In this document: piece after piece, positions 44,501 through 52,700 of the stretch
Layout: the number at the start of each line of letters is the position of its first letter
Position numbering within the stretch: the stretch's first letter is position 1
DNA from: an uncultured Helicobacter sp.
GTDB taxonomy: Bacteria > Campylobacterota > Campylobacteria > Campylobacterales > Helicobacteraceae
Assembly: GCA_944325775.1 (NCBI GenBank)
Contig: CALVBL010000011.1
Coordinates: 1-54,621, forward strand
Direction: 5' to 3'
Length of the DNA stretch: 54,621 bases
Translations under genes and position numbers: made by a program
Notes under the pieces: generated by a model
Told to the model about the DNA's origin: nothing
What the model saw: only the letters and a program-made list of their open reading frames with translations
Database searches by the model: none

Positions 44501-44981
44501 CTATGTCTTTTGCCGCCTCAAGTGCCTCATCGATATTATAGGCATAGCGGGATTTTGGCAAATCCATGCCGATTTTTAGCATTGCTTCTTTAAACGCCTG
44601 TCTATCCTCACCCTTTTTTATCGCCTCTGGCTTTGCCCCTAGGAATTGCACACCTTCTAGCATTCCTCTCTCGTGCATACTCATCGCCACATTGAGTGCG
44701 GTTTGTCCGCCCATAGTAGGCAGGATCGCATCGACTTTTTCTTGCTTGATGATATTGGCAATGACTTCTTCTGTGATAGGCTCGATGTATGTGCGATCGG
44801 CAAAGTCCGGATCGGTCATAATCGTAGCGGGATTGGAGTTTATAAGCACCACGCGATAGCCAAGAGATTTTAGCGTCTTAGCCGCTTGCGTGCCGGAGTA
44901 GTCAAACTCACACGCCTGCCCGATGACAATGGGTCCCGAGCCGATGAGTAGAATGGTATGAATGTCAGTGCGTTTTGGCAT
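41535..44981 (-). CDS. carB: Carbamoyl-phosphate synthase large subunit, with a linker insertion
   Basis: Makes carbamoyl phosphate for pyrimidines and arginine. 1148 residues against about 1075-1090 in relatives. Two homologous ATP-grasp halves are intact (LIGSGPIVIGQACEFDYSGT and LIIGGGPNRIGQGIEFDYCC), and the C-terminal allosteric MGS domain is present. Between the halves (about residues 545-615) sits extra sequence (ESSGGLQNLDSKNVKATESN, then GYQARGAGSYLNGSDQAES). Its DNA holds seven GAATCT/GATTCT words and matches repeat 2. First gene before xseB-trpDCFBA, 65 bases apart. Confidence 0.96.
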   Translation of the reverse strand: MPKRTDIHTILLIGSGPIVIGQACEFDYSGTQAAKTLKSLGYRVVLINSNPATIMTDPDFADRTYIEPITEEVIANIIKQEKVDAILPTMGGQTALNVAMSMHERGMLEGVQFLGAKPEAIKKGEDRQAFKEAMLKIGMDLPKSRYAYNIDEALEAAKDIGFPLIIRASFTLAGGGSGVAYNIDEFKALAQNGLEVSPINEILIEESLLGWKEFEMEVIRDKNDNCIIVCSIENLDPMGVHTGDSITIAPALTLTDKEYQRMRDASFKILREIGVDTGGSNVQFAINPQNGRMTVIEMNPRVSRSSALASKATGYPIAKVATLLAVGYTLDEIKNDITGTPASFEPSIDYIVTKIPRFTFEKFPQADSTLTTSMKSIGEVMAIGGSFKESLQKALNSLETGVFGFNPISSDLSEIQREIRRPNAHRLLYIAEAFRNGVSVAEVQEWSKIDAYFLHQIAEIIAFEGEITFESLQDRAFLRQAKQYGFSDKMLAFLVNKNEGLELREEDIYTLRQRLGVQLRYNEVDTCAAEFATQTAYLYGTMPFGTESSGGLQNLDSKNVKATESNEARESAKQDSDTANDNAAVSCDDFVGYQARGAGSYLNGSDQAESADSRKSAQETTRKVLIIGGGPNRIGQGIEFDYCCVHASFALKDMGVQSIMYNCNPETVSTDYDTSDMLYFEPITLECVRSVIEREKPDGVIVHFGGQTPLKLAKSLNLIGARIIGTSAKVIDVAEDREKFAAFVEKHALLQPKNGIARTKEEAYSIANALGFPVLVRPSYVLGGRAMRIVDNVEELRTYMEEAVRVSEDSPVLIDKFLDSALELDVDCISDGKDVYIGGIMQHIEEAGIHSGDSASCLPPFSIDSAMLERIESTTATIALNLGVVGLMNVQYAIYQDELYLIEVNPRASRTVPFVSKATGIPLAKVATRVMWQGDLREALTYYDNFSNVDFSGEILKHKPLKSVAIKESIFPFNKLSGADMSLGPEMKSTGEVMGISQDVGVSFAKSQIACKNAIPSSGKVFISLSQRDKQAGCALAKKLLALGFSLCATGGTHKAFANEGIESELVLKISEGRPNITDLMTNHEIAMAINTSDNRSHKGDTALIRAQILKDNIPYFTTLSAANMVVLALEAMGDKDINQAIALQDFL
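43142..43202 (-). repeat. Repeat 2, copy inside carB
   Basis: Plus-strand blocks GGGAATCTGCACTCTCGGCT and ACTACCGTTTAGGTAGCTCC, then CTGCGCCTCGAGCTTG, match the intergenic copy at 20721-20815 over both blocks, minus a 32-base middle piece. It adds codons in frame to CarB. Confidence 0.75.
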
Positions 44982-45150
44982 AGCAATCCTTACAAGTTTT
45001 CTTCAAAGCTAAGGCATTGTATCTAAGCCGCCCTTAAAATGTGGTTACATAAAATTTATGGTGGGGTTTGCCACTCTGGAAATGATAGAATCTAAGCCCA
45101 CCAATGACGTTATTAGAATCTAGTAAATCTAAGCAAATAGATTCAGGTAA

Positions 45151-45222
45151 TGTATGATTGCGCAGCGGTGAGAGACCCTGTCTTAAATCTCTGATGCAAG
45201 GTTTGCTCTGGTAAGCCTGTAT
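45151..45222 (+). repeat. Possible diverged copy 5 of the two-hairpin repeat
   Basis: TGTATGATTGCGCAGCGGTG, then GATGCAAGGTTTGCTCTGG and CCTGTAT, resemble copies 2 and 4 in order and spacing, but identity is lower and stem pairing is poorer. In the 246-base gap between carB and ybeY. Confidence 0.4.
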
Positions 45223-45227
45223 AAATC

Positions 45228-45695
45228 TTAACTATTGCGCTCTATGAGACTTTGAGGAAGCCCAAATCTCTCAATCCACTCGTGCTCCTCGTGTCTATGC
45301 TCACCATCATCGCACTCATGATCAAAGCCAAAGATATGTAAAAACCCATGGATAAAGAGTAGCTTTAGCTCGTTCTCCAGCGTGTGTCCAAGCTGCTGTG
45401 CGATTGCCAAGGAGAGTTCAGCATTGATAACTATTGTGCCAAGCGCGATAGTATAATCTCTAGGATATTGCGCTCTAGGATCCACCTCTAGCGGGAAGCT
45501 TAACACATCGGTTGTGTTTGCCTTGCCGCGATAGATGGTGTTTAGCTCCTGTGTGTGTGCAGAATCTGTGATGAGGACTTCTAGGGTGAGCTGGTCTGAG
45601 AGCTGGGGCATATAGGCGCGCGCAAGTGTTTCAAAAATCTCATCAAACATTGCAGAATCTAGCTCATAGCAACTTAGATTTTCTAGCTCTAGCAC
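45228..45695 (-). CDS. ybeY: Endoribonuclease YbeY (16S rRNA maturation)
   Basis: Metal-dependent RNase for 16S rRNA 3' maturation and ribosome quality control. 155 residues from GTG 45695, chosen because AAGGAG lies five bases before it. The metal motif HGFLHIFGFDHECDDGEH is complete, and NTIYRGKANTTDVLSFPLE matches the family. Divergent from speA. Confidence 0.92.
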   Translation of the reverse strand: MLELENLSCYELDSAMFDEIFETLARAYMPQLSDQLTLEVLITDSAHTQELNTIYRGKANTTDVLSFPLEVDPRAQYPRDYTIALGTIVINAELSLAIAQQLGHTLENELKLLFIHGFLHIFGFDHECDDGEHRHEEHEWIERFGLPQSLIERNS

Positions 45696-45816
45696 ACTCA
45701 CTCCTTGCGCGTTTAGATTCTCTTAAAGCCATAGAATCTTTGGCGTTGTTTTTGCTAAATTATATCCTTATGTCTGTATAATGCGGCTTTAGAATCTAAA
45801 TTTGCAAGGGATCGCT

Positions 45817-47667
45817 ATGGTGGATTATGGTATCAACTTTTGGGCTAATGGAGATTTTATCATCGATGATGGGCAGGTTTTGGTCAATCACAAAAGCAAG
45901 CCTGCACTCATACAAATCGTGCAAGAAATCCGCGAGAAAGGCTATCGAGGTCCGTTACTTCTGCGCTTCCCACATCTTATCAAAAATCAGATTCACAAGG
46001 TCTTTAGCGCGTTTGAGCGATCCATCGCAGAATACAACTACCAAGGTGGGTTTAAAGCGGTGTTCCCGCTTAAGGTCAATCAAATGCCTCATTTTGTCCT
46101 CCCGCTTGTCAAGCAGAGCGTGGATAAATGCTATGGGCTAGAGGCGGGGAGCAAGCCCGAGTTGATCCTCGCTATGGCGTATGCCAACAAAAACACGCCC
46201 ATCACGGTCAATGGATTCAAAGATCGTGAGATGATCTCGCTAGGCTTTATCGCTGCAAATATGAAGCATGATATCACCATTACTATTGAGGGCTTAAACG
46301 AGCTAGAGACGATCATCGAGGTGGCTAAAGAGATGGGTGAGCCTTATCCAAATATCGGGCTTAGGATCCGCTTGCATAGCAGCGGTATAGGCGTATGGGC
46401 AAAAAGCGGGGGGATTTATTCTAAATTTGGCTTGACTTCTACTGAGCTTTTAGAAGCGCTCAATATGCTTGAGCGGCACAATCTCTTAGATAGATTCACG
46501 ATGATTCACTTCCATATCGGCAGTCAGATGAGTGATATCTTGCCACTCAAAAAGGCTTTGCGTGAGGCGGGCAACATCTATGCCGAGCTACGCAAAAAGG
46601 GCGCAAAGAATCTAACTTGCGTCAATATCGGCGGTGGCTTGGCAGTAGAATACACCCAGCATGAGCATGAAAACAATCGCAACTACACACTTGAAGAATT
46701 TAGCGGCGATGTGGTCTTTACCCTGCGTGAGATTGCTAAAAACAAAAACGAACAAGAACCTGATATTTTCATAGAATCTGGGCGTTTTATCGCGGCAAAC
46801 CACGCGGTGCTAGTCGCGCCTGTGCTAGAACTCCTCTCTCAAGAATACGACGAAAAGGCTTTGAAGTTAAAAGATTCTAATCCACCGCTTATCCAAGAGC
46901 TCTATGATCTCTATGAGAGTGTGAGTGAGAAAACTGCGATCGAATATCTGCACGATAGTTTCGATCATATGGAATCTCTACTGACATTGTTTGATCTAGG
47001 CTATATCGATCTGCAAGATCGCAGCAATACCGAGGTGCTCGTGCATCTCATCACCAAAAAAGTCCTCAAACTCTTAAAACACAAAAACTACAACGAAATC
47101 ATCGCCATTCAAGAGCAGGTGCAAGAGCGATATTTGCTCAACTGTAGTTTTTTCCAAAGCCTGCCTGATTATTGGGGGCTGGGGCAGAATTTCCCCGTGA
47201 TGCCTCTTGATAGGCTAAACCGCCGACCAACCCGAAGCGCGAGCCTATGGGATATTACCTGTGATAGCGATGGGGAGATTGCCTTTGACCCCAATAAGCC
47301 GCTGTATCTACACGATGTCGATGTGACCAAAGAGGAGTATTTCTTAGGGTTTTTCTTAGTGGGTGCGTATCAGGAAGTGCTGGGTATGCGACATAATCTC
47401 TTCACCCACCCCACGGAATTTAGCGTGGTGTTTGATGAAGAGGAAAATGCGCGCTATGAGCTTTGTAATCTCTTGCAAGCCCAGACTATTCTTGATGTGC
47501 TTGATGATTTGGACTACGATACCAAAGAGATTGAGCGAATCTTAAAGCAATATATCGAGGAAAACCACGATCTAGATTCTGATACCAAAAAGGAAGTGCT
47601 AGGGCGCTTGTATGTGATGCTTAGCGAAAATGGCTACCTGCGCACTATCAGCGTGAAAAAGAGCTAA
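45817..47667 (+). CDS. speA: Biosynthetic arginine decarboxylase
   Basis: PLP enzyme making agmatine for polyamines. 616 residues, the usual length. The fold is alanine-racemase-like: PLP Lys in FPLKVNQMPHFVL, IGLRIRLHSSGIGVWAKSGG, HFHIGSQMSDI and NIGGGLAVEY. ATG 45817 is preceded by AAGGG; a TTG at 45802 is not needed. Followed after one base by cysE. Confidence 0.96.
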   Translation: MVDYGINFWANGDFIIDDGQVLVNHKSKPALIQIVQEIREKGYRGPLLLRFPHLIKNQIHKVFSAFERSIAEYNYQGGFKAVFPLKVNQMPHFVLPLVKQSVDKCYGLEAGSKPELILAMAYANKNTPITVNGFKDREMISLGFIAANMKHDITITIEGLNELETIIEVAKEMGEPYPNIGLRIRLHSSGIGVWAKSGGIYSKFGLTSTELLEALNMLERHNLLDRFTMIHFHIGSQMSDILPLKKALREAGNIYAELRKKGAKNLTCVNIGGGLAVEYTQHEHENNRNYTLEEFSGDVVFTLREIAKNKNEQEPDIFIESGRFIAANHAVLVAPVLELLSQEYDEKALKLKDSNPPLIQELYDLYESVSEKTAIEYLHDSFDHMESLLTLFDLGYIDLQDRSNTEVLVHLITKKVLKLLKHKNYNEIIAIQEQVQERYLLNCSFFQSLPDYWGLGQNFPVMPLDRLNRRPTRSASLWDITCDSDGEIAFDPNKPLYLHDVDVTKEEYFLGFFLVGAYQEVLGMRHNLFTHPTEFSVVFDEEENARYELCNLLQAQTILDVLDDLDYDTKEIERILKQYIEENHDLDSDTKKEVLGRLYVMLSENGYLRTISVKKS

Positions 47668-47668
47668 T

Positions 47669-48367
47669 ATGCACGATCTTAGTTTGTGGCAGCTGATTAA
47701 AGAGGATTTTGGTGTAGTCAAGCTCCGCGATCCTGCGCTAGAGAGTAGGCTTGAACTATTTTTCTATCCGGGTGTAATCGCGCTCGTGCATTATAGGATC
47801 GCGCATTGGTTGTATGTGCGTGGGTTTAGGCGTATAGCACGCGTGCTGATGGGGATCACGGGGTTTATTACCAATGTCGATATCCACCCAGAGGCACAAA
47901 TCGGCAGGCGTGTGTTTATCGATCACGCTATCGGCGTGGTGATCGGGCAGACAGCTATCATAGGCGATGATGTTACCATATATCAGGGCGTGAGTTTGGG
48001 GGGCGTGAGTTTGGACAAAGTCAAGCGCCATCCGACGATCGAAAATGGTGTGGTGATCGGAGCGGGCGCAAAAGTGCTAGGGGATATCACCATCGGGGCA
48101 AATGCCAAGATCGGCGCGAATTCTGTGGTGATCAAGGATGTCCCACCAGATTGCACCGCGGTGGGCATACCCGCGCGCGTGATCGTCAAGGGCAGATCCA
48201 AGGAGGCAAACGCCGCAAACAAGCTGCCAGATATTGATAGGGTGCTTTTTGAATATCTCTTTAAACGTTTGCAGATCTTAGAACAGACAAGCCCTAAAGA
48301 TTGCGCGCAAGAGATTGAGAATCTCAATGCACTCTATAAGCAGTTTTTAGAGGCACTCAAATCCTAG
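47669..48367 (+). CDS. cysE: Serine O-acetyltransferase
   Basis: First step of cysteine synthesis. 232 residues: helical N-terminal domain, then the left-handed beta-helix (NVDIHPEAQIGRRVFIDHAI, catalytic His in DHAIG; IIGDDVTIYQGVSLGGVSLD; RHPTIENGVVIGAGAKVLGD) and VPPDCTAVGIPARVI. Starts one base after speA with no room for its own promoter. Confidence 0.94.
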   Translation: MHDLSLWQLIKEDFGVVKLRDPALESRLELFFYPGVIALVHYRIAHWLYVRGFRRIARVLMGITGFITNVDIHPEAQIGRRVFIDHAIGVVIGQTAIIGDDVTIYQGVSLGGVSLDKVKRHPTIENGVVIGAGAKVLGDITIGANAKIGANSVVIKDVPPDCTAVGIPARVIVKGRSKEANAANKLPDIDRVLFEYLFKRLQILEQTSPKDCAQEIENLNALYKQFLEALKS

Positions 48368-48375
48368 GAGGCACT

Positions 48376-48834
48376 ATGCAAACATACCAAGTGAGAATCT
48401 ACTTTGAGGATACCGATTGTGGCGGGATCGTGTATCATACCAACTATATCAAATATTGTGAGCGCGCGCGGAGCGAGATGTTTTTTGCGTGTGGGTGCCA
48501 GCCTTATGATGGAAATTGTGGATTTGTAGTGAGTAGCCTAGAGGCGAAATTCCACGCAAGTGCGCGGCTAGGCGATGTGCTAGAGGTGCGCTCACGCATC
48601 ATTCACACACGACAAAGCTCACTGCGTATGGAGCAAAAAATTTATAGAATCCAAAAAATCTGTGAAAGCGGAGGACAGAGTGCTACAAACCTCACACTCA
48701 CAGAACAGAAGCTTATCTTTAGCATGGAGGTAACGCTTGCATTTGTGGATACCGTGCGCCAAAGGATTACAAAAATCCCCGATGCGTTTTTGGCATTACT
48801 ACAAGGAGGAGAGGATGGCAGAAATTCACAATGA
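48376..48834 (+). CDS. ybgC: YbgC-type acyl-CoA thioesterase
   Basis: 152-residue hotdog-fold protein: YFEDTDCGGIVYHTNYIKYC (catalytic Asp in EDTD) and KYCERARSEMFF. Members are tied to phospholipid and Tol-Pal function or to aromatic acyl-CoAs; the substrate is uncertain. A stretch around residues 92-115 (ICESGGQSATNLTLTEQ) is longer than in E. coli. AGGAGG before the ATG; ends inside the next gene by 20 bases. Confidence 0.88.
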   Translation: MQTYQVRIYFEDTDCGGIVYHTNYIKYCERARSEMFFACGCQPYDGNCGFVVSSLEAKFHASARLGDVLEVRSRIIHTRQSSLRMEQKIYRIQKICESGGQSATNLTLTEQKLIFSMEVTLAFVDTVRQRITKIPDAFLALLQGGEDGRNSQ

Positions 48835-49084
48835 TCTAGAGCAGAATCCACAGATCATCTACCCAACTTTATGGGAGTATGTGGTGATCGGCAAGGACGA
48901 GGAAATCGTGCAAAGTGCGATATTTGAAGTGCTAGAAGTGCCCTATGAAGTGAGTCGGATACGTCACTCAAGTGGGGGGAAGTTTGTGAGTGTGCATATT
49001 AGGCTAGAGGTAGATTCTAAGCAGCAGCGCGATGATATTTTTAGCGCACTCTCACAACACAAACATATTACTATGGTGATTTGA
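48815..49084 (+). CDS. DUF493 / YbeD-like protein
   Basis: 89 residues, ferredoxin-like YbeD fold: YPTLWEYVVIGKDEEIVQSA, then SGGKFVSVHIRLEVDSKQQR and the end HKHITMVI. Function unknown; E. coli YbeD sits near lipoate genes. ATG 48815 is preceded by AAGGAGGAG, so a longer frame to 48737 is rejected. Overlaps ybgC by 20 bases and mqnA by one (TGATG). Confidence 0.82.
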   Translation: MAEIHNDLEQNPQIIYPTLWEYVVIGKDEEIVQSAIFEVLEVPYEVSRIRHSSGGKFVSVHIRLEVDSKQQRDDIFSALSQHKHITMVI

Positions 49085-49776
49085 TGCGCTTTGGGAAAAT
49101 CGAGTATCTCAATCTCCTGCCCTTTGATGTGTGTATCAAAGCCTATCCACTGCCCTCATATATTAAAAAATGCATACTGCTTAAAAAATCCTATCCCGCC
49201 AAACTCAATCAAGACTTTTTGTTTGGGCGCATTGATGCGGGGTTTATCTCATCGATCGCGGGTTATGATTCTCACTATGCACATAGGGCGTGCCCTAGTG
49301 GGATCATTGCTAAGGGTGCGGTGTGGAGTGTGATCGTCAAAAAAGGCAGCGGGTTTGACTACCAGTCTGATACCTCAAACGCACTCTCACAGATTCTGGG
49401 ATTGCAAGGTGAGGTGCTCATCGGCGATAGGGCGTTGGTGTTTAAACGCAGTGGCGGGGAATTTGAGGATATGGGTGAGAAATGGTGGGAGCGCACGGGA
49501 TTGCCATTTGTCTTTGGGCGACTGTGTTTTCGTGCTCACGGGGAGCTAATAGGACGCATTAGCCGAGTGTTTAACAAACGCTATGCCACCAAGCGCAAAA
49601 AAATCCCGCACTATATGCTCGCGGCTGCAGCGCGCAGAAGTGGGCTAGAGCCGTGGTATATTTTGGAATATTTGGAGCATATTTTTTATGCTATGGGGAG
49701 CAAAGAAAAGCAGGGATTGGAGCGGTTTTATAGAGAGGTGCGACTAAGACGTATCAAACGCCCAAGCAGAGCGTAG
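49084..49776 (+). CDS. mqnA: Chorismate dehydratase (futalosine pathway)
   Basis: Turns chorismate into 3-[(1-carboxyvinyl)oxy]benzoate, the first committed step of the futalosine menaquinone route used by Helicobacter and Campylobacter. 230 residues, periplasmic-binding-protein-like fold: GKIEYLNLLPFDVCI, FGRIDAGFISSIAG and GLPFVFGRLCFRA. Starts in TGATG with the DUF493 stop. Confidence 0.9.
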   Translation: MRFGKIEYLNLLPFDVCIKAYPLPSYIKKCILLKKSYPAKLNQDFLFGRIDAGFISSIAGYDSHYAHRACPSGIIAKGAVWSVIVKKGSGFDYQSDTSNALSQILGLQGEVLIGDRALVFKRSGGEFEDMGEKWWERTGLPFVFGRLCFRAHGELIGRISRVFNKRYATKRKKIPHYMLAAAARRSGLEPWYILEYLEHIFYAMGSKEKQGLERFYREVRLRRIKRPSRA

Positions 49777-49869
49777 TTGCAAATAGAGATTCTAAAACCA
49801 AACAAGACAAAGAAAAATTGAGCATGAAGATGAGGTCGTAGCGAGATTAGACACTCTCCGATCAAGCGA

Positions 49870-49896
49870 CATTACAAGAGCGTGGCTCTTGTAATG
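49870..49896. terminator. Bidirectional terminator-like hairpin
   Basis: CATTACAAGAGC and GCTCTTGTAATG form a perfect 12-bp stem with loop GTG between the convergent mqnA and gpmI genes. No T run on either side, so it is a weak intrinsic terminator by rule. Confidence 0.6.
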
Positions 49897-49903
49897 AAAG
49901 ACA

Positions 49904-51451
49904 CTAAAACAACGCTTCGTCCATCTCTTGTGGTTTTGGCAATCCCATGAGTTTCAAAATTGTGGGCGCGATGTTGTTTAAGCCGCCCTCTTTAGCCACT
50001 TCCTTGACACTCTCATCAAGCACGAACGCCCATACATCGCCGATAGTGTGGTTTGTGAGCGTGTTACCATGTGTGTCTTTCATCTCTTCACAATTCCCAT
50101 GATCGCTGGTGATCACAAGCGCGTAGCCTAGTTTCTTGGCAGATTCGATGATCTTATCTAGCTGCGTATCCACCGCTTCTACCGCCTTGATAGCCGCATC
50201 AAAATTCCCCGTGTGCCCCACCATATCGCCATTTGCGAAATTCACCACCACAAAATCATAGCCCTCCTCCATCGCATCTAGCACCGCATCGCCCACTGCT
50301 GGCGCGCTCATCTCTGGCTGCAGGTCGTAGGTAGCCACCTTGGGCGAGGGGATTAGCACGCGCTTTTCACCTTCGAATTCCTCCTCACGCCCGCCGTTTA
50401 AGAAAAATGTAACATGGGCGTATTTCTCTGTCTCTGCGGTATGAAACTGCCGCAAATTAGCTTTAGAAATTACCTCTGCTAGGGTGTTTTGCACCTTGTC
50501 TTTGGGAAACATAATAGGGAAATCAAAGTGGCTATCATACTCACACATCGTAGCGATACGCAAGATCGCCACGCGTTTGCGCGTAAAGCCATCAAAGCCT
50601 ACATTGCCGATTGCATCGACAATCTGGCGCGCTCTATCGGATCGGAAATTCACAAAAATAAAGCCCTCGCTGACATTTGTGCTCGCTTCATTTGTATGTT
50701 GCTCGCTTATTGCGGGATTTTGGGCATTCATGCCCTGATATGGTGCGAAGCTCACCGGCGGGATAAACTCATCAAACACCCCTTGATCGTATTGACTTTG
50801 GATATATTCTGCGGGGGTTTGAGTGATTTGGTTATCGCCGCACACGATGGTGTTGTAGGCAGATTCTATACGCTCCCAGCGTTTATCGCGATCCATCGCA
50901 TAGAATCTCCCGCTAAGCGTGGCGATGCGCACATTAGGATATGCGCTGATGTGCTCTTGCACTTGCTTTAGATATTCTAGTGCGCTTTGAGGTAGGACAT
51001 CGCGTCCATCGGTGATGAGATGGAGCCATATGCGCTTACCTTTGCGCGCACAGATGGTGGCAAGCCCTAGCAAATGTGAAAGATGAGAATGCACACCTCC
51101 ATCGCTCATAAGCCCGCAGAGGTGGATACTCTCACACGCCTCTGTCACGCTCAAAAATGCCGGGTTGGACTCTATCTCGCCATTTTGCAAAGCAAGCGAG
51201 ATCTTGACAAGATCCTGATAGAGCACGCGCCCCGAGCCTATGCACATATGTCCCACTTCGGAGTTGCCCATTTGCTCCTGTGGTAGTCCCACGCTCAAGC
51301 CATAAGTGTGGATCATCGCATATGGAGTGTTGGTGAGTAGATAATCGTATGTAGGTTTTTTGGCATGATAGAAGGCATTATAGCGCGTATTGCTGCTGTA
51401 TCCGATCCCATCGGTGATGACTAGAACTGCTTTTTTGTTTGCTGCATTCAT
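49904..51451 (-). CDS. gpmI: 2,3-bisphosphoglycerate-independent phosphoglycerate mutase
   Basis: Interconverts 2- and 3-phosphoglycerate using a phosphoserine intermediate and Mn. 515 residues: metal Asp in VLVITDGIGYS, catalytic Ser in MGNSEVGHMCIGSGR, FVNFRSDRARQ, FVVVNFANGDMVGHTGNFDA and LVITSDHGNCEEM. Intact. Divergent from mraY, 152 bases apart. Confidence 0.95.
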   Translation of the reverse strand: MNAANKKAVLVITDGIGYSSNTRYNAFYHAKKPTYDYLLTNTPYAMIHTYGLSVGLPQEQMGNSEVGHMCIGSGRVLYQDLVKISLALQNGEIESNPAFLSVTEACESIHLCGLMSDGGVHSHLSHLLGLATICARKGKRIWLHLITDGRDVLPQSALEYLKQVQEHISAYPNVRIATLSGRFYAMDRDKRWERIESAYNTIVCGDNQITQTPAEYIQSQYDQGVFDEFIPPVSFAPYQGMNAQNPAISEQHTNEASTNVSEGFIFVNFRSDRARQIVDAIGNVGFDGFTRKRVAILRIATMCEYDSHFDFPIMFPKDKVQNTLAEVISKANLRQFHTAETEKYAHVTFFLNGGREEEFEGEKRVLIPSPKVATYDLQPEMSAPAVGDAVLDAMEEGYDFVVVNFANGDMVGHTGNFDAAIKAVEAVDTQLDKIIESAKKLGYALVITSDHGNCEEMKDTHGNTLTNHTIGDVWAFVLDESVKEVAKEGGLNNIAPTILKLMGLPKPQEMDEALF

Positions 51452-51603
51452 AAAATCGCTCCTTGTAGTCGCTTAAAAACACTCATTTTAATCTAAAAAA
51501 CATTAATATTTAGCCTAGTTTTACAAAATTAGAGATACAATCCCTGCTTTATTATTGGGCTTGGTTTAGGCTTGTGTTTTAGTGTAATTTTGTGGAGGTG
51601 GAT

Positions 51604-52695
51604 ATGTTGTATTGGCTTTGGAGTGCGACACATATTAATTTGTTTCAATACATCACATTTCGGGCAGGTGTGAGCTTTTTTCTTGCGTTTATTTTGAGTA
51701 TCGTGCTTTTTCCGTATTTTATCCGATGGGCGCGTACGAAGAAGGCAAACCAGCCCATCTCTACCTTCGTCCCCCACGAGGACAAAAAAAACACTCCCAC
51801 TATGGGTGGCATTATTTTCGTGTTTTGCACCATCATTGCCACACTGCTTTGCGCAGATATGACAAACCCCTATGTGCTACTAGGACTTTTGGGGCTTGTG
51901 GGCTTTGGATTTATTGGGGCGCGCGATGATTTTATGAAAATCTCTGCACGTTCTAATGCCGGTATGAGCGCGCGTGTGAAAATGCTCCTCTTAGTGCTGC
52001 TCTCTTGTCTCATCGCGCTTTGTCTTGCCAACATCGGGCATGTGGGGAATTTCTACATACCTTTTATGAAAGCCCCGCTTTTTGATATGAGCGCGTTGGC
52101 TACGATTCGCATAGATTCTGTGCAGATCCCTGTCATTAGTATGCTGTTTTGGGCATTTGTGATGGTGGCGAGTGCGAATGCGGTCAATATCACCGATGGG
52201 CTTGATGGGCTTGCTACTGTGCCGAGCATTTTCGCGCTATTCACCCTTTCGGTGTTTGTGTATATCGGTGGGCATATTGGGTTTTCGTCGTATTTGTATT
52301 GGCCTAGAGTGGTCAATGGTGGGGAGCTCATCGTGATGAGCTGTGCGCTTATTGGTGCGCTTTTTGGATTTTTGTGGTATAACTGCCACCCTGCGCAGGT
52401 CTTTATGGGTGATAGCGGGAGCTTGGCGATCGGCGGATTTATCGCGTATATGGCGGTTATCTCGCATAATGAGATTCTGCTCATTCTCATTGGCATCGTC
52501 TTTGTTTTTGAGACGCTCTCGGTGATGCTCCAAATCGGTAGCTACAAATACCGAAACAAGCGCATTTTTCTTATGGCACCCATACATCATCATTTCGAAA
52601 AGAAAGGCTGGGCGGAGAATAAAATCATCGTGCGCTTTTGGATCATCGCGATTTTGGCAAACATCATCGCGCTACTGACACTAAAGATCAGGTAG
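51604..52695 (+). CDS. mraY: Phospho-N-acetylmuramoyl-pentapeptide transferase
   Basis: Makes lipid I at the inner membrane. 363 residues, ten membrane helices. Asp residues of the active site lie in FGARDD-like GARDDFMKISAR and in VNITDGLDGLATVPS; KKGWAENKIIVRFWIIA is the usual C-terminus. ATG 51604 has GGAGGT just upstream; the frame opening at 51592 lies before it. murD follows after five bases. Confidence 0.94.
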   Translation: MLYWLWSATHINLFQYITFRAGVSFFLAFILSIVLFPYFIRWARTKKANQPISTFVPHEDKKNTPTMGGIIFVFCTIIATLLCADMTNPYVLLGLLGLVGFGFIGARDDFMKISARSNAGMSARVKMLLLVLLSCLIALCLANIGHVGNFYIPFMKAPLFDMSALATIRIDSVQIPVISMLFWAFVMVASANAVNITDGLDGLATVPSIFALFTLSVFVYIGGHIGFSSYLYWPRVVNGGELIVMSCALIGALFGFLWYNCHPAQVFMGDSGSLAIGGFIAYMAVISHNEILLILIGIVFVFETLSVMLQIGSYKYRNKRIFLMAPIHHHFEKKGWAENKIIVRFWIIAILANIIALLTLKIR

Positions 52696-52700
52696 ATTCT

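Noticed and set aside
52237..52593. 118-codon minus-strand frame inside mraY
   Set aside because: Antisense to membrane helices of MraY; composition is a by-product of those codons.
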